From Otis tarda (lineage: Eukaryota > Chordata > Aves > Otidiformes > Otididae): a stretch of DNA of 64,000 nucleotides. The stretch is taken from positions 4,355,001-4,419,000 of the forward strand of contig CM048591.1 of the NCBI GenBank assembly GCA_026413225.1, in the 5' to 3' direction. Below are positions 1 to 10,655 of this stretch, in pieces. Below the pieces are notes generated by a model. The model did no database searches. It saw only the letters and a list, made by a program, of their open reading frames with translations, and was not told the origin of the DNA. The translations under genes and the position numbers were made by a program. Position 1 is the stretch's first letter. Each line of letters begins with the position of its first letter.

Positions 1-1191
1 AAATAAATCAACATCAATTGCAATTGATCCCATTTTACACATTGCTTTACATCTATAATTTTACATGTTACTGGACATGAGTAATATCCATGCATGGCCC
101 CAGTGGCAAAGTTAAAATCCCGTCAGATCTTTCCGCAATGGACATCGCCAACTTACTAATGCAGACCAGACCTATCAGATGTCAGATGAATATTAAAATA
201 CACAGAGGTATGAAGGTTACGAACCAAGACAAGAGGCTAGTGCACACATACTTGACTTCACAGTCTGGGTGGGCAAACAGTTGACTCAAATCACAGCACC
301 TGAGAAACTGCTGCAACAAGTAGATGTGCTGCAGTTCCCCATTCAGCATCAGACATAAAATGTGCAAGCTGGCTTCCCCGAGGGGGATGCGTACACCAAG
401 ACAATGAGAGATCAGTCACCCAGAGTAGTCACACAGACAAGATAGAATAGCTGGGCAGCCCTTCAGTAATATTCTGTGTTTTTATAGCATTTTTCCACTT
501 TGGAGAGCTCTCCTCAATATTAACCAGAACCACATGGCTGGCAAGTCACAGCTATGTGAGCCACAGGAACCCCTGAGAAAGCACCACCACCTCTATTGTA
601 TTCCCTGCAGTACGATAAGGTTTCTCTGCACAGCCTGAAGCTATGTTGACTCCAAACTGAGTCTTCAGAAGGAGCTTGCAGGAGGTGGGATACGGGTACG
701 TTACACAATGGTTATGATCCGATGTTTCTGCTTTCCTGTGCAGTTTATTGCTACTACACAAATTCAGAGGCAGATTTTAAGTCTGATATCTGTATTCCAG
801 AAGTTAGAACATACTTAAGGCATTTGTGAGCCACAAGTGGCTCCCCATGGGGCAATGCAGCTCTCAGCAATACAAGCACGGTGTTTCTGCCTGCCTTTGT
901 TCCAACATAGCATCTACTGAGGTCAGATACAATGAAGACCCAACACATAGAGCTGGGTGGTGTTTTGCCCTCCAGCCTTAAAACTTTTGATTCTAGTCTG
1001 TGAGAGAGCTTAGGTACCACGAGGACAGCAAATATCCATAAATCTGCACAGACTAATGCTATTCATAAATTCTCCAAAACCGTGTCCTGTGGAGATCCTA
1101 GTGAAGGTCTGTCCTACAACTGTATTATGCAGCAGACTATTTCTCAACAAGAGTTCTGGAAAGTTTGATTGCAAGAAGGACAATACAGCAA
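1..1191. other. Unannotated unique sequence
   Basis: No gene or repeat that I recognise. Frames on both strands are short and broken by stops, and there is no codon-like pattern. Composition is AT-rich and of mixed complexity. Confidence 0.6.
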
Positions 1192-1345
1192 CCTCCATTT
1201 TCCATGGGAAACTGAGGCACAAAGAAACCAACAACTAGAAGGTCAACTGTAAGAGGACTTCTGAATGTCTTTGGGGATCCACATTGAACTGATTTGCCCA
1301 TGATCACTCCTAAAATTCGGTGTACCAAAGTGGGTCTCCCAAGCT
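1192..1345 (+). repeat. MIR-like ancient SINE remnant, split
   Basis: Two blocks match the general form of the amniote MIR/CORE-SINE 3' region. The first, at about 1200-1230, reads GGGAAACTGAGGCACAAAG. The second, at about 1289-1345, reads GATTTGCCCATGATCAC and ends in GGGTCTCCC. In MIR these two parts lie next to each other; here about 60 bases of unrelated sequence separate them, so the copy has been interrupted. The family assignment rests on remembered consensus structure and was not checked by a search. Confidence 0.5.
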
Positions 1346-1925
1346 TTTGGAAAAAAAATAGTGCCAGTACATGGAAGTAGGGCATTACACTTCATTTTGC
1401 TGTTTTGTGATCTTATTTCTCACTTGGTTTCAAATACAATTTTGAACAGCGGGTTTTTTTGGCAGTTTTAGCTGAGGGAAGGAATTGAGAATGCTGGAAG
1501 AACTAAAGAATTAGAACAAAATAAACAAAATGGTGAGTACTGACCATTTGACACTTTCTTTAAACCTTATGCCCCTGTTCATCTTTGCTGAAAGCCCATT
1601 CTGGCAAAATCAGTGCCTTAGAATTTTACTAGATTTCTGATGAATTTTACAACATTTTCCTTGATTTAAACAAATGCCTTCTCAAAGTACTGTCTTGCAG
1701 GCTGATACAATGTTCAGAAAAGAAGGAAGCTGAAAACCTGTCTGGAAAAATACCTTGAGGAATACCTTTTGGCATGGCTCTCCAAATGTGTATCTTAGTT
1801 TAACACGTAGGTTCCTACAATGTGTTGTAAAGTGCTTTGGGACATGGGTATAAGGTTTAGCGTGTATTATTGCTCCCATTAGCATAGTAGATGAAGAGCA
1901 CTTATGTATAGAACATGCATGTATC
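1346..1925. other. Unannotated, with a possible old repeat scrap
   Basis: Mostly featureless AT-rich sequence. At 1826-1842 the string GTAAAGTGCTTTGGGA resembles a motif common near the 3' ends of old vertebrate LINE and SINE families, followed by TATTATTG. This is too short to classify. Confidence 0.35.
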
Positions 1926-2023
1926 TTCAGGACATGGTTTAGTAGGCATGGTAGTGTCAGGTTGACGGTTGGACTTGATGATCTTGGAGGTCTTCTCCAA
2001 CCTTAAAGATTCTATGATTCTAT
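1926..2023 (+). mobile_element. CR1 retrotransposon 3' end fragment
   Basis: A 5'-truncated CR1 tail. It contains GGACTTGATGATCTTGGAGG and ends in GATTCTATGATTCTAT, the 8-bp tail repeat typical of avian CR1. The 3' end is on the right, so the element is on the plus strand. A nearly identical copy lies in the opposite orientation at 6596-6704; both share GGAGGTCTTCTCCAACCTTA and so belong to one subfamily. Confidence 0.93.
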
Positions 2024-3954
2024 ATACATGTAAAGCGGCGTGAGTGTCATAATACATACTGGATGTAGTAAATCTGAGTCTGGAACTCCGAAGACTTTAG
2101 CTCATGTCATAGTTCAATATCTGGGAAGAAACTGAGTCACTGCAATCCATCTGTCCCTCTGAGAATGCATGGGAGAGGAGGGTGGTGAGGTAACAATCAT
2201 GCTAATGATGCTATTGCAGGAATTTCCTCACACATACATATGAGTACACATATATATATGTGTGTATGGCTGAAACCACAAGTATTTTAAATGTTCTCAG
2301 AGGAAGGCAGTTTCAGACCTGTGTAATGTCTGTTGCAGAAATGATGTGACCATGATGTGACCCACCAAGTGCCACCACTGCAGAATATAAGTCTCTGATC
2401 CTGAAGAGAGAAGTGTTTGCTACAGTACCCCTAGATAAGAAGCAAGCAGTAAAAATGACATGACTGGGAAATGTAACGGGTAGATGTTTGAGGATGCTCT
2501 GTGTAAATTGGTGTTTGGTTTGAGTAGGTTGGCAAATCAAGGATCAGGGCTGAGCATCCTGTAGATTTGCAGCTATGTGCTCTCAACACAATTCTCATCT
2601 CATCTGGATTTCCACCCAGAAGAGAGCCTGCCGGTGGAATTACTCCCGATTTACACCATCAGGATGGTGCTTGCAGTCTCACACCAGTAAATGACAAAGC
2701 TGTCAGCAAAGCTTCACCCAGCTTTAGTTCCAGGTGAAGCTAGTGAGGATTTTGTGTTCATAAATAGAGTAGCTGAATTTTAAACTCTTTCCTTGAAGAA
2801 AACAGGGAAAAAACTGGCCTTTTTCTTTTTTTTTTTTTTAAAAAAGGAAGATAATCAAGGCTTGCGTATCTATGTATGTGCGAGGGAAAGCGTTGGTGAG
2901 TGAGCGCGCTGTGCAAGCGGAGACCATTTGCTCAAATCGGATAGCATTACTAATACATAACGACTCTGCCAGCAAGGCACTGCACAGCTGGAATTAATCT
3001 GAGAGAATGTGTGTTGATGCACAGACAAGCGCAGAAAACTTTCCCTGTGTGAAGGCAGCGTGAAGCTCTGCCCTGTGGCTTGGAAGCACTTCATCAGGCC
3101 CTGACAGCACAGACATCTTCTTTAGACCATCATTTTTTTGGGGGGAAATGCACTCCACCCTGCTCAAATGAACACCCAGGAGGGACTTTTTGTTTTATTT
3201 CATGATATTTTGCAGATCACAACTCTCACTCCCCTTTCTGATTTTTTTTTATTTTTTTTTTTTTTCTTAATTACCCGGTTAGTTTTGTTCTTCTCTTGCC
3301 TTATTGCATCAGCTCCGAATCCAATTGAACAAATGCCATGGCTTATTTACACTGAACAGCTATTCAGGCCAAAAGCAGCTGCTCCATTTAGCCAAGCACC
3401 TCTGTGTTACCCAGTTTCCCTGCCTGTTATAATAAGGTGCTTTCTTTCAAATGCACGCTGCGAGGAGGTGGTATGGAAATGCAGCAGATGATGGTTCTCT
3501 CTGAAAGGGGGTTTTGAACGCTCTGAGCCTGGGGTCACTATCAGTAAATGCTTGCCCACTAAAAGACAAGTCTATCCACAAGTGCCGTACAACCACAGCT
3601 GATTTTGAGCAGACTCATGTACCTGTGTGATTCCTTGCCTCCAAGCCCTTCTTTGCTCCAGTCTGGATCTGGAGGGCTTCTGATTTCCATCAGTAAGTGA
3701 CTGACCCCTTGACTGATTTCAGCTTGCCAGTGTGACCTAGTCTCCTTTCGTCATGTAGCAGAGCTCCCTTCCTAAACAAATGTAGCCATAAGGACTTAAG
3801 GGAAATAAGAAAAATACTTTGATAGGGAAATAATGTGGTTTTAGTGCAGAAAATGAGACAAAATGCACTTTTGCAGGGAAAAAAACCATGACTTTGAGAG
3901 GAAAGTTTTGTCCTGTTTTTAAGTGAAAATAGACATACTAATTCACACACACAG
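2024..3954. other. Unannotated unique sequence
   Basis: No gene is recognisable. It holds an AT-rich palindrome at 2246-2263 (ACACATATATATATGTGT), a T run near 2822-2839 and T-rich low complexity at about 3242-3266. The sequence GGAATTACTCCCGATTTACACCA at 2638 on resembles fragments of old amniote repeats but is too short to classify. Confidence 0.5.
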
Positions 3955-4225
3955 AGCTTGAGCTTGCAAACATTGATTTAATGTTCATTTCACCCCTAAT
4001 TATCCTCCTAATAGCTATCGAAAGTCTCACATAGTCACCAAATTGGAAATAAGCTTCTGTGCACCACTTCCAATTACTGCAGGAATTATGGCTTTATTGC
4101 CATTATTTACTTTCCCCAGCCATAATGTATGCCTGGCCTTGAATTACCCCGCTGTAGGAGCCAGTGACTTCAGCATGCTTTGTAAAATGGTTTTCTTGGA
4201 TTTCACTTCCCTCCAGGTCTTCTTT
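3955..4225. other. Candidate conserved non-coding stretch
   Basis: A repeat-free AT-rich stretch carrying several ATTA/TAAT homeodomain-type cores, such as CCTAATTATCCTCCTAATAG near 3994 and CCAATTACTGCAGG near 4069. Its texture resembles vertebrate conserved non-coding elements. Conservation cannot be seen from one sequence, so this is a guess to be tested by alignment. Confidence 0.22.
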
Positions 4226-4359
4226 CCACCCTGACTCCCCAGCTTCACCCCTTAAGTATCTCTCCTGCATTTAATGTCACTTCTCCTCCAACTTCCACTT
4301 TAAGAAGCATTTTTTCTGTGATCTGTAGATTTTTTCTTTCCTTTCTTTTAGACTTATTT

Positions 4360-4371
4360 CCCCCCCCCCCC
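4360..4371. repeat. Poly-C tract (12 C)
   Basis: An uninterrupted run of twelve C within a pyrimidine-rich stretch (about 4328-4371). It is the longest C run in the window. Confidence 0.95.
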
Positions 4372-4486
4372 AAGATCTTGGTCTAATTCTTTGATCCCTG
4401 GATGGCTGGCCAAAGATTTCCCAAGTCTCAGGAGATTCCCTCAGGGAGTATATAACCAGCATAGCTACCTTTTAAAAAAAGCTTGC

Positions 4487-4640
4487 TCCCATTCGTCTGG
4501 ATGAGGACTGTTCCAGGTCTACCACGGATGGAAAAAGGCTGCTGGACAAGCCAGTTGTCTGCAAGAGCCAGCAGAATGTCACTGCTGCTGACCTCCACCA
4601 GCTCACCACGCGCTTCAGTGAGATAACGGAGCTGAATCGT
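4487..4640. other. GC-rich island, possible exon, unidentified
   Basis: This block is distinctly richer in G and C than its flanks. It is open on both strands. On the plus strand a frame contains GACCTCCACCAGCTCACC (DLHQLT) and continues FSEITELN, with mostly C or G at third positions. On the minus strand a frame reads through SSSDILLALADNW. I recognise neither product, and no convincing splice pair brackets it. It could be an exon, an old retrocopy, an unknown repeat or chance. Confidence 0.25.
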
Positions 4641-6595
4641 TTAACTGGTGTTTGGCCTAATGTCTAATTTGACTTCTAGAAATGCATCCAGGTCTGATCT
4701 ACAGGCTAAGAGCTAGGGGAGTCAAGGCTTCATTTGTTAGTTTGACTTTCCTGGCTGAAAAACTAGAAAATAAACAAGCAAATGAGAGTTTAAAAAAAAA
4801 AAATCCCATGAACTCTGTGCCTAATCTCTCATTTGAATTCGTCTACATCAGCTTCTGGTCTTGTTAAACCTTTATCATTGGTTTTTAAGAGTTTTGGTAT
4901 TTTCTTCCTCTCAAGGAAATCAATTAACTCTCAATACTCTTTTTTTTTGATAAATTAAGCGGATGGTATTCCCAAAGTGTCTGACTAGGAGGCATTTTCG
5001 TCACCTCTTAAATAACTATGTGACTTTCTTCTGCAACTACGGCTTTTCAAAGTGCAGTTTTTAACTTTAAATCATAGGTGTCTGATCTGGATACAGGATT
5101 CCAGTTTTGCTGTTTAAACACACGAATCATGAGCTAATGGGAAGAGAGAAGACCTACATTTCTTTCCCACTGAGGATTGCATTGGCCATTCACCTTCATG
5201 ACTTATCTTCACCTTTCCTAAGCTATATCATGCCCTGTTTGATGGCTTCTGTAGCCCTCATCCTTTGACAATAAACCCAGGATTCATCCTGCCTCATCTC
5301 TGGGATGCAAACTATGGTTTGTTACTTCTTCAATAAGAAGATAAAAGGACAATCAGCATTTAATTGGTACCCATTTCTTTCTCCACTGATTACAGAAGAT
5401 TTAGGTAACTATTTCTCCCCTGAGCATACCGATTAGATGTCTCTCATATAGTGGATCTTTTGTTCTGGTCTAAATGTGTTTCTGGGCTGGTCACCTAACC
5501 AAGTTCCTCACGCTGTCAGTGAGCACAATATCGAATAATTGGTGCTGTGATACCAAACACACATTTCTTATGAGAAGCTTAAGGAGAACAAGCTGATTAA
5601 AGCTTTGCTTCAAAAACCCTTACATTTCATGTAATACAGCCACAAACAAGCATGCAATTAGCATGTGTGGTTTTATCGCAGTGTGGACATAGGTGTAAAG
5701 GAGTCTTCTTGCTAAGACTGGTTATGGCAGGACAGGGAGACGGCAGCACATGATGTACGCACAGCTAGACGGCTACACAGCCTCTCTAGAAGAGAACTGC
5801 CACAGCACATATCCCTTCATGTAGTGCTTCTGAGTGATGGTTCCCTACTGATAAATAGCCCAAGAGTTTTAAAGACCACGGGATGGAGAGGAATGATTAA
5901 TAACAGGAATTCATAAGGGCTATGTTTGCATGTCATTGTTTATCAGAAGTCTCCAAATGGCAACTGAAGTCTCTAAATGGGAACAGAAACGGGGAAATTT
6001 AAAAGGATTTTGGCCAAAAGTTTCATCATGGACTTAAGGGCTTGTGGGATTTCGGTATCACAAGCATACTCAAAAGTTCCAGAGATTTTTTCAGCAATAC
6101 AAATCACTAATCATTTATGAAAATCTCATACTGGTCTCTCCTTGCCCATAAATACGAAACATCGTATCACCACACCTACTGATTCTCTTGGGAAGATGAG
6201 ACTGACTTTCAGAGATGCCTGAAGGCTTCTCTTGTGCTTTATCATGGGTTTTCTGTTCCCAGGCTTTATATTCCCTTGCAACAAATACAGGCAAAACTTA
6301 AACTTTTCTTTAAAAGTATCTATATATTTATAGGCATGTATGCAAAAAAGAGAACCAGTAGAGAGAGTGCTTTACTCATGAAATGCGACCATACATTAGA
6401 TGCATTGTGGCTACTAATTAGAAGTTAATAGCAATGCATGCAATAATTGAAATTAGCAAGTCAAGAAAAATTACATGGTTTAGAACTGCAAGAGGAGAAC
6501 TTCTTTGGAGGAAAGGTTGTGTTACCTGTTCTCTGTGTTCAAAGCTGACGACTTTGAGGATAATTCGCCATCAGTCCACAGTCAGTAAATGCTTA
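4641..6595. other. Unannotated unique sequence
   Basis: No gene or interspersed repeat is recognised. It holds one 20-bp tandem duplication at 5946-5985, listed separately, and an A run at about 4791-4803. Confidence 0.55.
5946..5985 (+). repeat. 20-bp tandem duplication
   Basis: Two adjacent 20-bp units begin GAAGTCTCCAAATGG and GAAGTCTCTAAATGG. They differ at a few positions. Confidence 0.85.
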
Positions 6596-6704
6596 ATCAT
6601 AGAATCTTTAAGGTTGGAGAAGACCTCCAAGATCATCAAGTTCAACCACCAACCTAACACCACCATGGCTACTAAACCATGTCCTGAAGTGCCATATCTA
6701 CAAC
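6596..6704 (-). mobile_element. CR1 retrotransposon 3' end fragment
   Basis: This is the reverse complement of a CR1 3' end. On the plus strand it begins ATCATAGAATCTTTAAGG and continues into CCAAGATCATCAAGTTCAAC. The far (5'-truncated) side is near GTGCCATATCTACA. It is the inverted partner of the copy at 1926-2023. Confidence 0.93.
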
Positions 6705-7502
6705 CCTTCTCTTGGGTTATACGTTCGTTGCTAGGGCAACATTACTGTAGGTACAACAGTTTCTCTGTTGTAGATCTGTTTTAGGAAATCAAGTCTTACC
6801 TCACCTCTATAATGTGCTTTTTGTTTCTTGGGGAGTGGAGTTTAGTATCTTTAATGATACTGTGCTTATGCAAACTCTATGTAAGTGCTTTGAGATAAAT
6901 CACTCAACCACCAGATAGAAATCAAAGTTGCTCTCTACAAACACACATCTGTTTGCAATGGTTTCTTTCCTTCCCTGACAACTCCCTCCCATCAGCCAGT
7001 TCATCCCCAAAGCACAGAAAGCTGGTTTTGTGGGAAACATATTGATTTAATTTCTTACCTGTGAAATCAAAGATTATAATGGATCAGTCTGCAAGCAGTG
7101 CTTTCTGACAAACAACATCCCTGCCAAACACAAGATTTAGCCAGAAATAAAATTTCTAGGTGTTACTGTTTGTTAAGAAAAATCATCAGATCATTTTTAT
7201 TCCCAAAAGATTCTATAAAGCCTTAGTTTTATTTCTATTTAATAAAAATAAGATGATGGGGGGCAGGGAGAAATAATTCAAATCTCCTAACACTGTTTGG
7301 GCTTACTGGCTTTGAACAGAATTGATTTCATGTTATGGATTTCCATCTTTGCCCTTCACTTGATACAATACATGAGGAAACAAACACTAGGTAGTAATTT
7401 AACCATACTGTTAAGCATATATTTAATAAGCAAGCAGACAAATGATATTTTGTCAGCTAGTTTTAAAGAAGACTTTTATGTAACAGAATGTGACCAGTTT
7501 AT
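6705..7502. other. Unannotated unique sequence
   Basis: AT-rich sequence up to the LTR insertion point. No gene or repeat is recognised. Confidence 0.55.
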
Positions 7503-7507
7503 CCCAG
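7503..7507. other. Target site duplication, left (CCCAG)
   Basis: CCCAG lies immediately before the LTR's TG. The same five bases follow its terminal CA at 8655-8659. Confidence 0.9.
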
Positions 7508-7682
7508 TGTTCTGGTTTTATTTAGTGAGGGGGGACTATGGTGGCAGCTTCTGTAAGAAGCTGCTGGAAGTTTCCCCTTTGTCCTGTCCCTGGACTCGGC
7601 CAGGCCTAGGGTGGACCCGCTGCTGGCTAGGGCCGAGCCAATTGGTAGCAGAATGTTCTGTGATAACGCCTCTGCGATAGTG

Positions 7683-7690
7683 TATCTAAG
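7683..7690 (+). promoter_or_regulatory. TATA-like motif in the LTR
   Basis: TATCTAAG lies about 175 bp from the left end of the LTR and upstream of a purine-rich tract. It is a plausible decayed TATA box for the U3 promoter, inferred from position only. Confidence 0.4.
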
Positions 7691-7974
7691 AAGGGGAAAA
7701 CAGAAAAGAGAAAAGAGAAGGAGATGATGTGAAGATGCTGAGCGGGGGCAGAGATGGGGAGGCGTGAGCCCTGTGGGCCTTGCAGGCCTCACCCTCTGGC
7801 CTCCCGCCGGGCGGCCGACTGGGCCCGACTCGGCCCGGCCTGGCTGCAAGAAGTGGAGAGGAGATGAGATGTGCAGAGAACCTGAGAGGCGTCTGCCTGC
7901 CTGTTGTGAAGAATTTCTGGTGAGAGGAACGGCTGCAGACGCCAAGGTCAGTGCAGAAGGAGGGGGAGCAGTAA

Positions 7975-8245
7975 TGCGGCTCCTGGCCAAGATTCCTCTG
8001 CAGCCCGTGGTGCAGCCCATGGTGGAGCAGGTTGTCCCCCTGCAGCCTGTGGAGGCCCACAGAAGGGGCACAGATCCTCCTGCAGCCCATAGAGGACTCC
8101 ATGATGGGGCCGGTGGAGGCCTGAAGGAGGCTGTGGCCCGTGGAGGGCCTGCGCTGGGGCGGCCGTTCTGGAGAGACTGCACTCCATGGAAGAGATGACC
8201 CATGCCAGAACGGTTTCACAAAGGACTGCAGCCCGTGGGAGGGAC
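7975..8245 (+). repeat. Imperfect internal repeats in the LTR
   Basis: A GC-rich block with several diverged copies of a unit like GCAGCCCRTGG. Examples are CTGCAGCCCGTGG, GCAGCCCATGG, CTGCAGCCTGTGG, CTGCAGCCCATAG and CTGCAGCCCGTGG. Spacing is irregular, which suggests old unequal duplication inside the LTR. Confidence 0.7.
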
Positions 8246-8464
8246 CCCATGCTGGAGCAGGGGAGGAATGTGAGGAGTTCTTCCCCCAACAAGGAAGCAG
8301 CAGCATAAAGCAACATGTGATGAACTGACTGTAACCCCCATTCCCTCTTCCCCCCTGTGCCGCTCTGGGGAGAAGGTGCTAGAGATAATGTTAAGCCTGG
8401 CAAGAGGGAGAGGTAGGGGGAGATTATCTTGTTCTCTGTCTCATTATCCTGCTTTGATTTTAGA

Positions 8465-8470
8465 AATAAA
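8465..8470 (+). terminator. Polyadenylation signal in the LTR
   Basis: AATAAA is followed within about 35 bases by GT-rich sequence (GTGAGGTCTGTTTTG), as expected for the R/U5 region of a retroviral LTR. Confidence 0.65.
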
Positions 8471-8654
8471 TGAATAGTTTTCCCAAAGTGAGGTCTGTTT
8501 TGCCAGTAGTGGTAACTTTAAGGATTTCTCCCTGTCCTTATCTCAAGCCTTGAGCCTTTTTCCTTATATTATCTCTCCCTGTTCTCTCGGAGGGTGGGGA
8601 GAATGAGAGAGAGAGACTGCGTAGTCTGGTCCCAGTCAGGGCTAAACTACGACA

Positions 8655-8659
8655 CCCAG
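8655..8659. other. Target site duplication, right (CCCAG)
   Basis: The right copy of the 5-bp duplication, identical to 7503-7507. Confidence 0.9.
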
Positions 8660-9854
8660 CCACATTCAAATGCCCATATTCAAGTTTCATCTTTTTAGAT
8701 AGATAAAGGATTTTTACCATTCCTATTATTATTTCCTACCCTAAGCTTATTACAGTCATTGTGTACACTTTTCTAAGTTGACACCACCTCTAAAGAGTAT
8801 TGAAGAATTATTTTTCCTGTGTTTACCTTTAGAAAACAAAACCTCAGAGACATTGAACCTCAGATCCTTAAGACCATTTTTGACAGCTAATTTCCCTGAA
8901 TTTCAAGGGAAATCTTAGAAGGTTGAGGAGTTGGGTCCAGGTGATTTCTGCTGTCATAGAGGAAATGTGTGGCAGGGAAGGAGCTGAACTGCAGCCACAT
9001 TAGATCTGTAACCATTTCCTAAACTCAGGATGATCCTTTTCCTGACTGTTGAATAATCCTTTTCTCCAAGGACCACAATCACAATAGAGGGAAGTACTTT
9101 TTTTTTTTTTTTTTTTCTTCTGTCCTAAGTGAGATATAGTCATATAGCTTTGATTTGGAAGTTCAGGAATGGAAAAAGTAAATATCAAATATTATTAAGA
9201 TTCTTTCAGAGCTGCTTCTAATGAACAGAGGAGGAGTTTGTGCATGGTCATGACTGAAAGCAACAGAAGGAATTATTTTTCCTGGGCTATGAGTTTTCTT
9301 CAGATTTAGGTACTGTGCTCTTCAGTCAAAATTATCACAGAAGTAATCGGCAGGATTAAGAAGCAACAGAAATACTTTCATTTTCCTCTATTTCATGTAT
9401 TTCTAGAATCAATGTAACCACATATATTTTCTTATGGATGCCCTTTGGAAGATACGTAGAAATACTGGGAAAGTTTTTAAGTTCGTGATTTGGAGTCACC
9501 TGTCCTTTTCGGGGTACAAAACCTGAGCAATAATTCCCGGAAATTAGCTGCTCAGCCTCTCTGACAGTGTGGACTCTCTTCACTATGCCAGCATAGACAC
9601 TCAAACACATAGCGTGCACATAAATAAATTGGAAGGAAAGAGCAGCTGTAACATAAATCTAATTAATTGGAAACCACAAGGATCTCAAGGATTTCAGATC
9701 CTTTAAGGACTGCTTCTGCTATGGCTCTCATAAGAAGTGCAAGAAATAGCCACAGTTTAATCGCTAGACTAAGGGACGCTATGCGTCGACAGGCTCCCTC
9801 TCAAACTGTTCATCTCTTTGTATTGCCTGTTAATGGCAGAATCCTTCTTCATCG
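8660..9854. other. Unannotated unique sequence
   Basis: No gene is recognised. It contains a run of 19 T at 9098-9116. Confidence 0.55.
9098..9116. repeat. Poly-T tract (19 T)
   Basis: An uninterrupted homopolymer with no attached retrotransposon body recognised on either side. Confidence 0.95.
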
Positions 9855-9975
9855 GCTCAGTCCCACAAAATCTTATGTATGTGCTTAACTTTCTGAACTC
9901 TGAGCAGTCCCACTGACTTCAGCGCAGCTACCCCTGGTGCAAAATTATGTGAAGACATAAATCATTGCAGTACTG
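9855..9975. repeat. Old palindromic interspersed element
   Basis: The left half reads CTCAGTCCCACAAAATC, then TTATGTATGTGCTTAAC. The centre is CAGTCCCACTGACTTCAG. The right half is a diverged reverse complement of the left (ATGTGAAGACATAAATCA, then TGCAGTACTGAG). The GTGCTTAA arm and CCATTGACTTCAATGG-like centre recall a palindromic repeat family that I associate with turtle, crocodile and bird genomes, but I cannot name it. It could be a MITE-like DNA transposon relic. Confidence 0.5.
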
Positions 9976-10457
9976 AGACTAGAGTACAGCCTAGTGAATA
10001 GTTCCTTTTCAGGAAAGCAGTTATTTCCTGAGGGCACCATTTCAGCTTAAAGTTTTCACATATTTGTGTTATACTTAGTGAGTTAGTTGGGAAGTAGTGA
10101 TGAAGGACAACTGGAAATGAACAAAATACACATTACTAAATACAGTCTTTTAAATTTAGGGAGATAGAGCCACAGAGGAATTTAAATACCACAACAATAC
10201 TTGAGAAAGAAGTATCAAATACATTTGTACTTTTCCATCTCAGCCCAAATTAGCAGGGTAATAATCTGGGAAGAAGGAGATTGGAGTTTAAATTTCCTCT
10301 TTGCTTGAACATATAAACTTGAATTGAAACCTCCAATACATGTAGAAGATTATGTCTTAAACAATGGACTATGTAATCTAGAAAGGTTGCACAAGGCCAG
10401 GTTTGTGAACCCAGTCCTCTGGTGATTTTAGTGCTCCCTTGCAAATGTTCTCCATTA
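9976..10457. other. Unannotated unique sequence
   Basis: No recognised feature. It is AT-rich up to the CR1 boundary. Confidence 0.5.
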
Positions 10458-10655
10458 GGGTGATAAGTCAGTGGCACATGTTGCTCAGAGAAGTTGTAGA
10501 TACCCCATCCCTGAAATTGTTCAAGGCCAGGTTGGATAGGGCTTTCAGTCACCTGGGCTAGCAGAAGGTGTCCCTGCCCATGACATAGGAGACTGGAACT
10601 AGATCATCTTTAAGGTCCCTTCCAATCCAAACCATTCTGTGATTCTATGATATGT
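10458..10655 (+). mobile_element. CR1 retrotransposon 3' end fragment
   Basis: CR1 3' UTR of about 200 bp. It has GCTCAGAGAAGTTGTAGAT, TTCAAGGCCAGGTTGGAT, CCTGCCCATGACATAGG and the end CCATTCTGTGATTCTATGA. It is 5'-truncated and on the plus strand. An A run of 16 follows at 10667-10682. Confidence 0.95.

Larger units (their letters stand above)
7508..8654 (+). mobile_element. Solo LTR of an endogenous retrovirus
   Basis: A single complete LTR of 1147 bp. It starts TGTTCTGGTTTTA and ends CTAAACTACGACA, giving TG...CA ends with an imperfect inverted terminal repeat (TGT...ACA). Identical CCCAG duplications flank it. No primer-binding site, polypurine tract or internal coding region is attached, so it is a solo LTR left by recombination between the two LTRs of a provirus. 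A 5-bp target duplication fits ERVL-like families, but the class is not proven. The middle (about 7590-8330) is GC- and CpG-rich, with repeated GCAGCCCRTGG-like units. A degenerate TATA-like TATCTAAG lies at 7683-7690 and AATAAA at 8465-8470, which sets the plus orientation. Long open frames on both strands here reflect composition and have no recognisable protein. Confidence 0.93.

Noticed and set aside
2246-2263. 18-bp perfect AT-rich palindrome
   Set aside because: It is an alternating purine-pyrimidine CA/TA simple sequence that arises easily, with no sign of a binding site or element end.
7499-8403. Overlapping open frames of 144-234 codons on both strands
   Set aside because: They lie wholly or almost wholly in the GC-rich LTR, overlap in several frames and resemble no protein. 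Low stop density from composition explains them.
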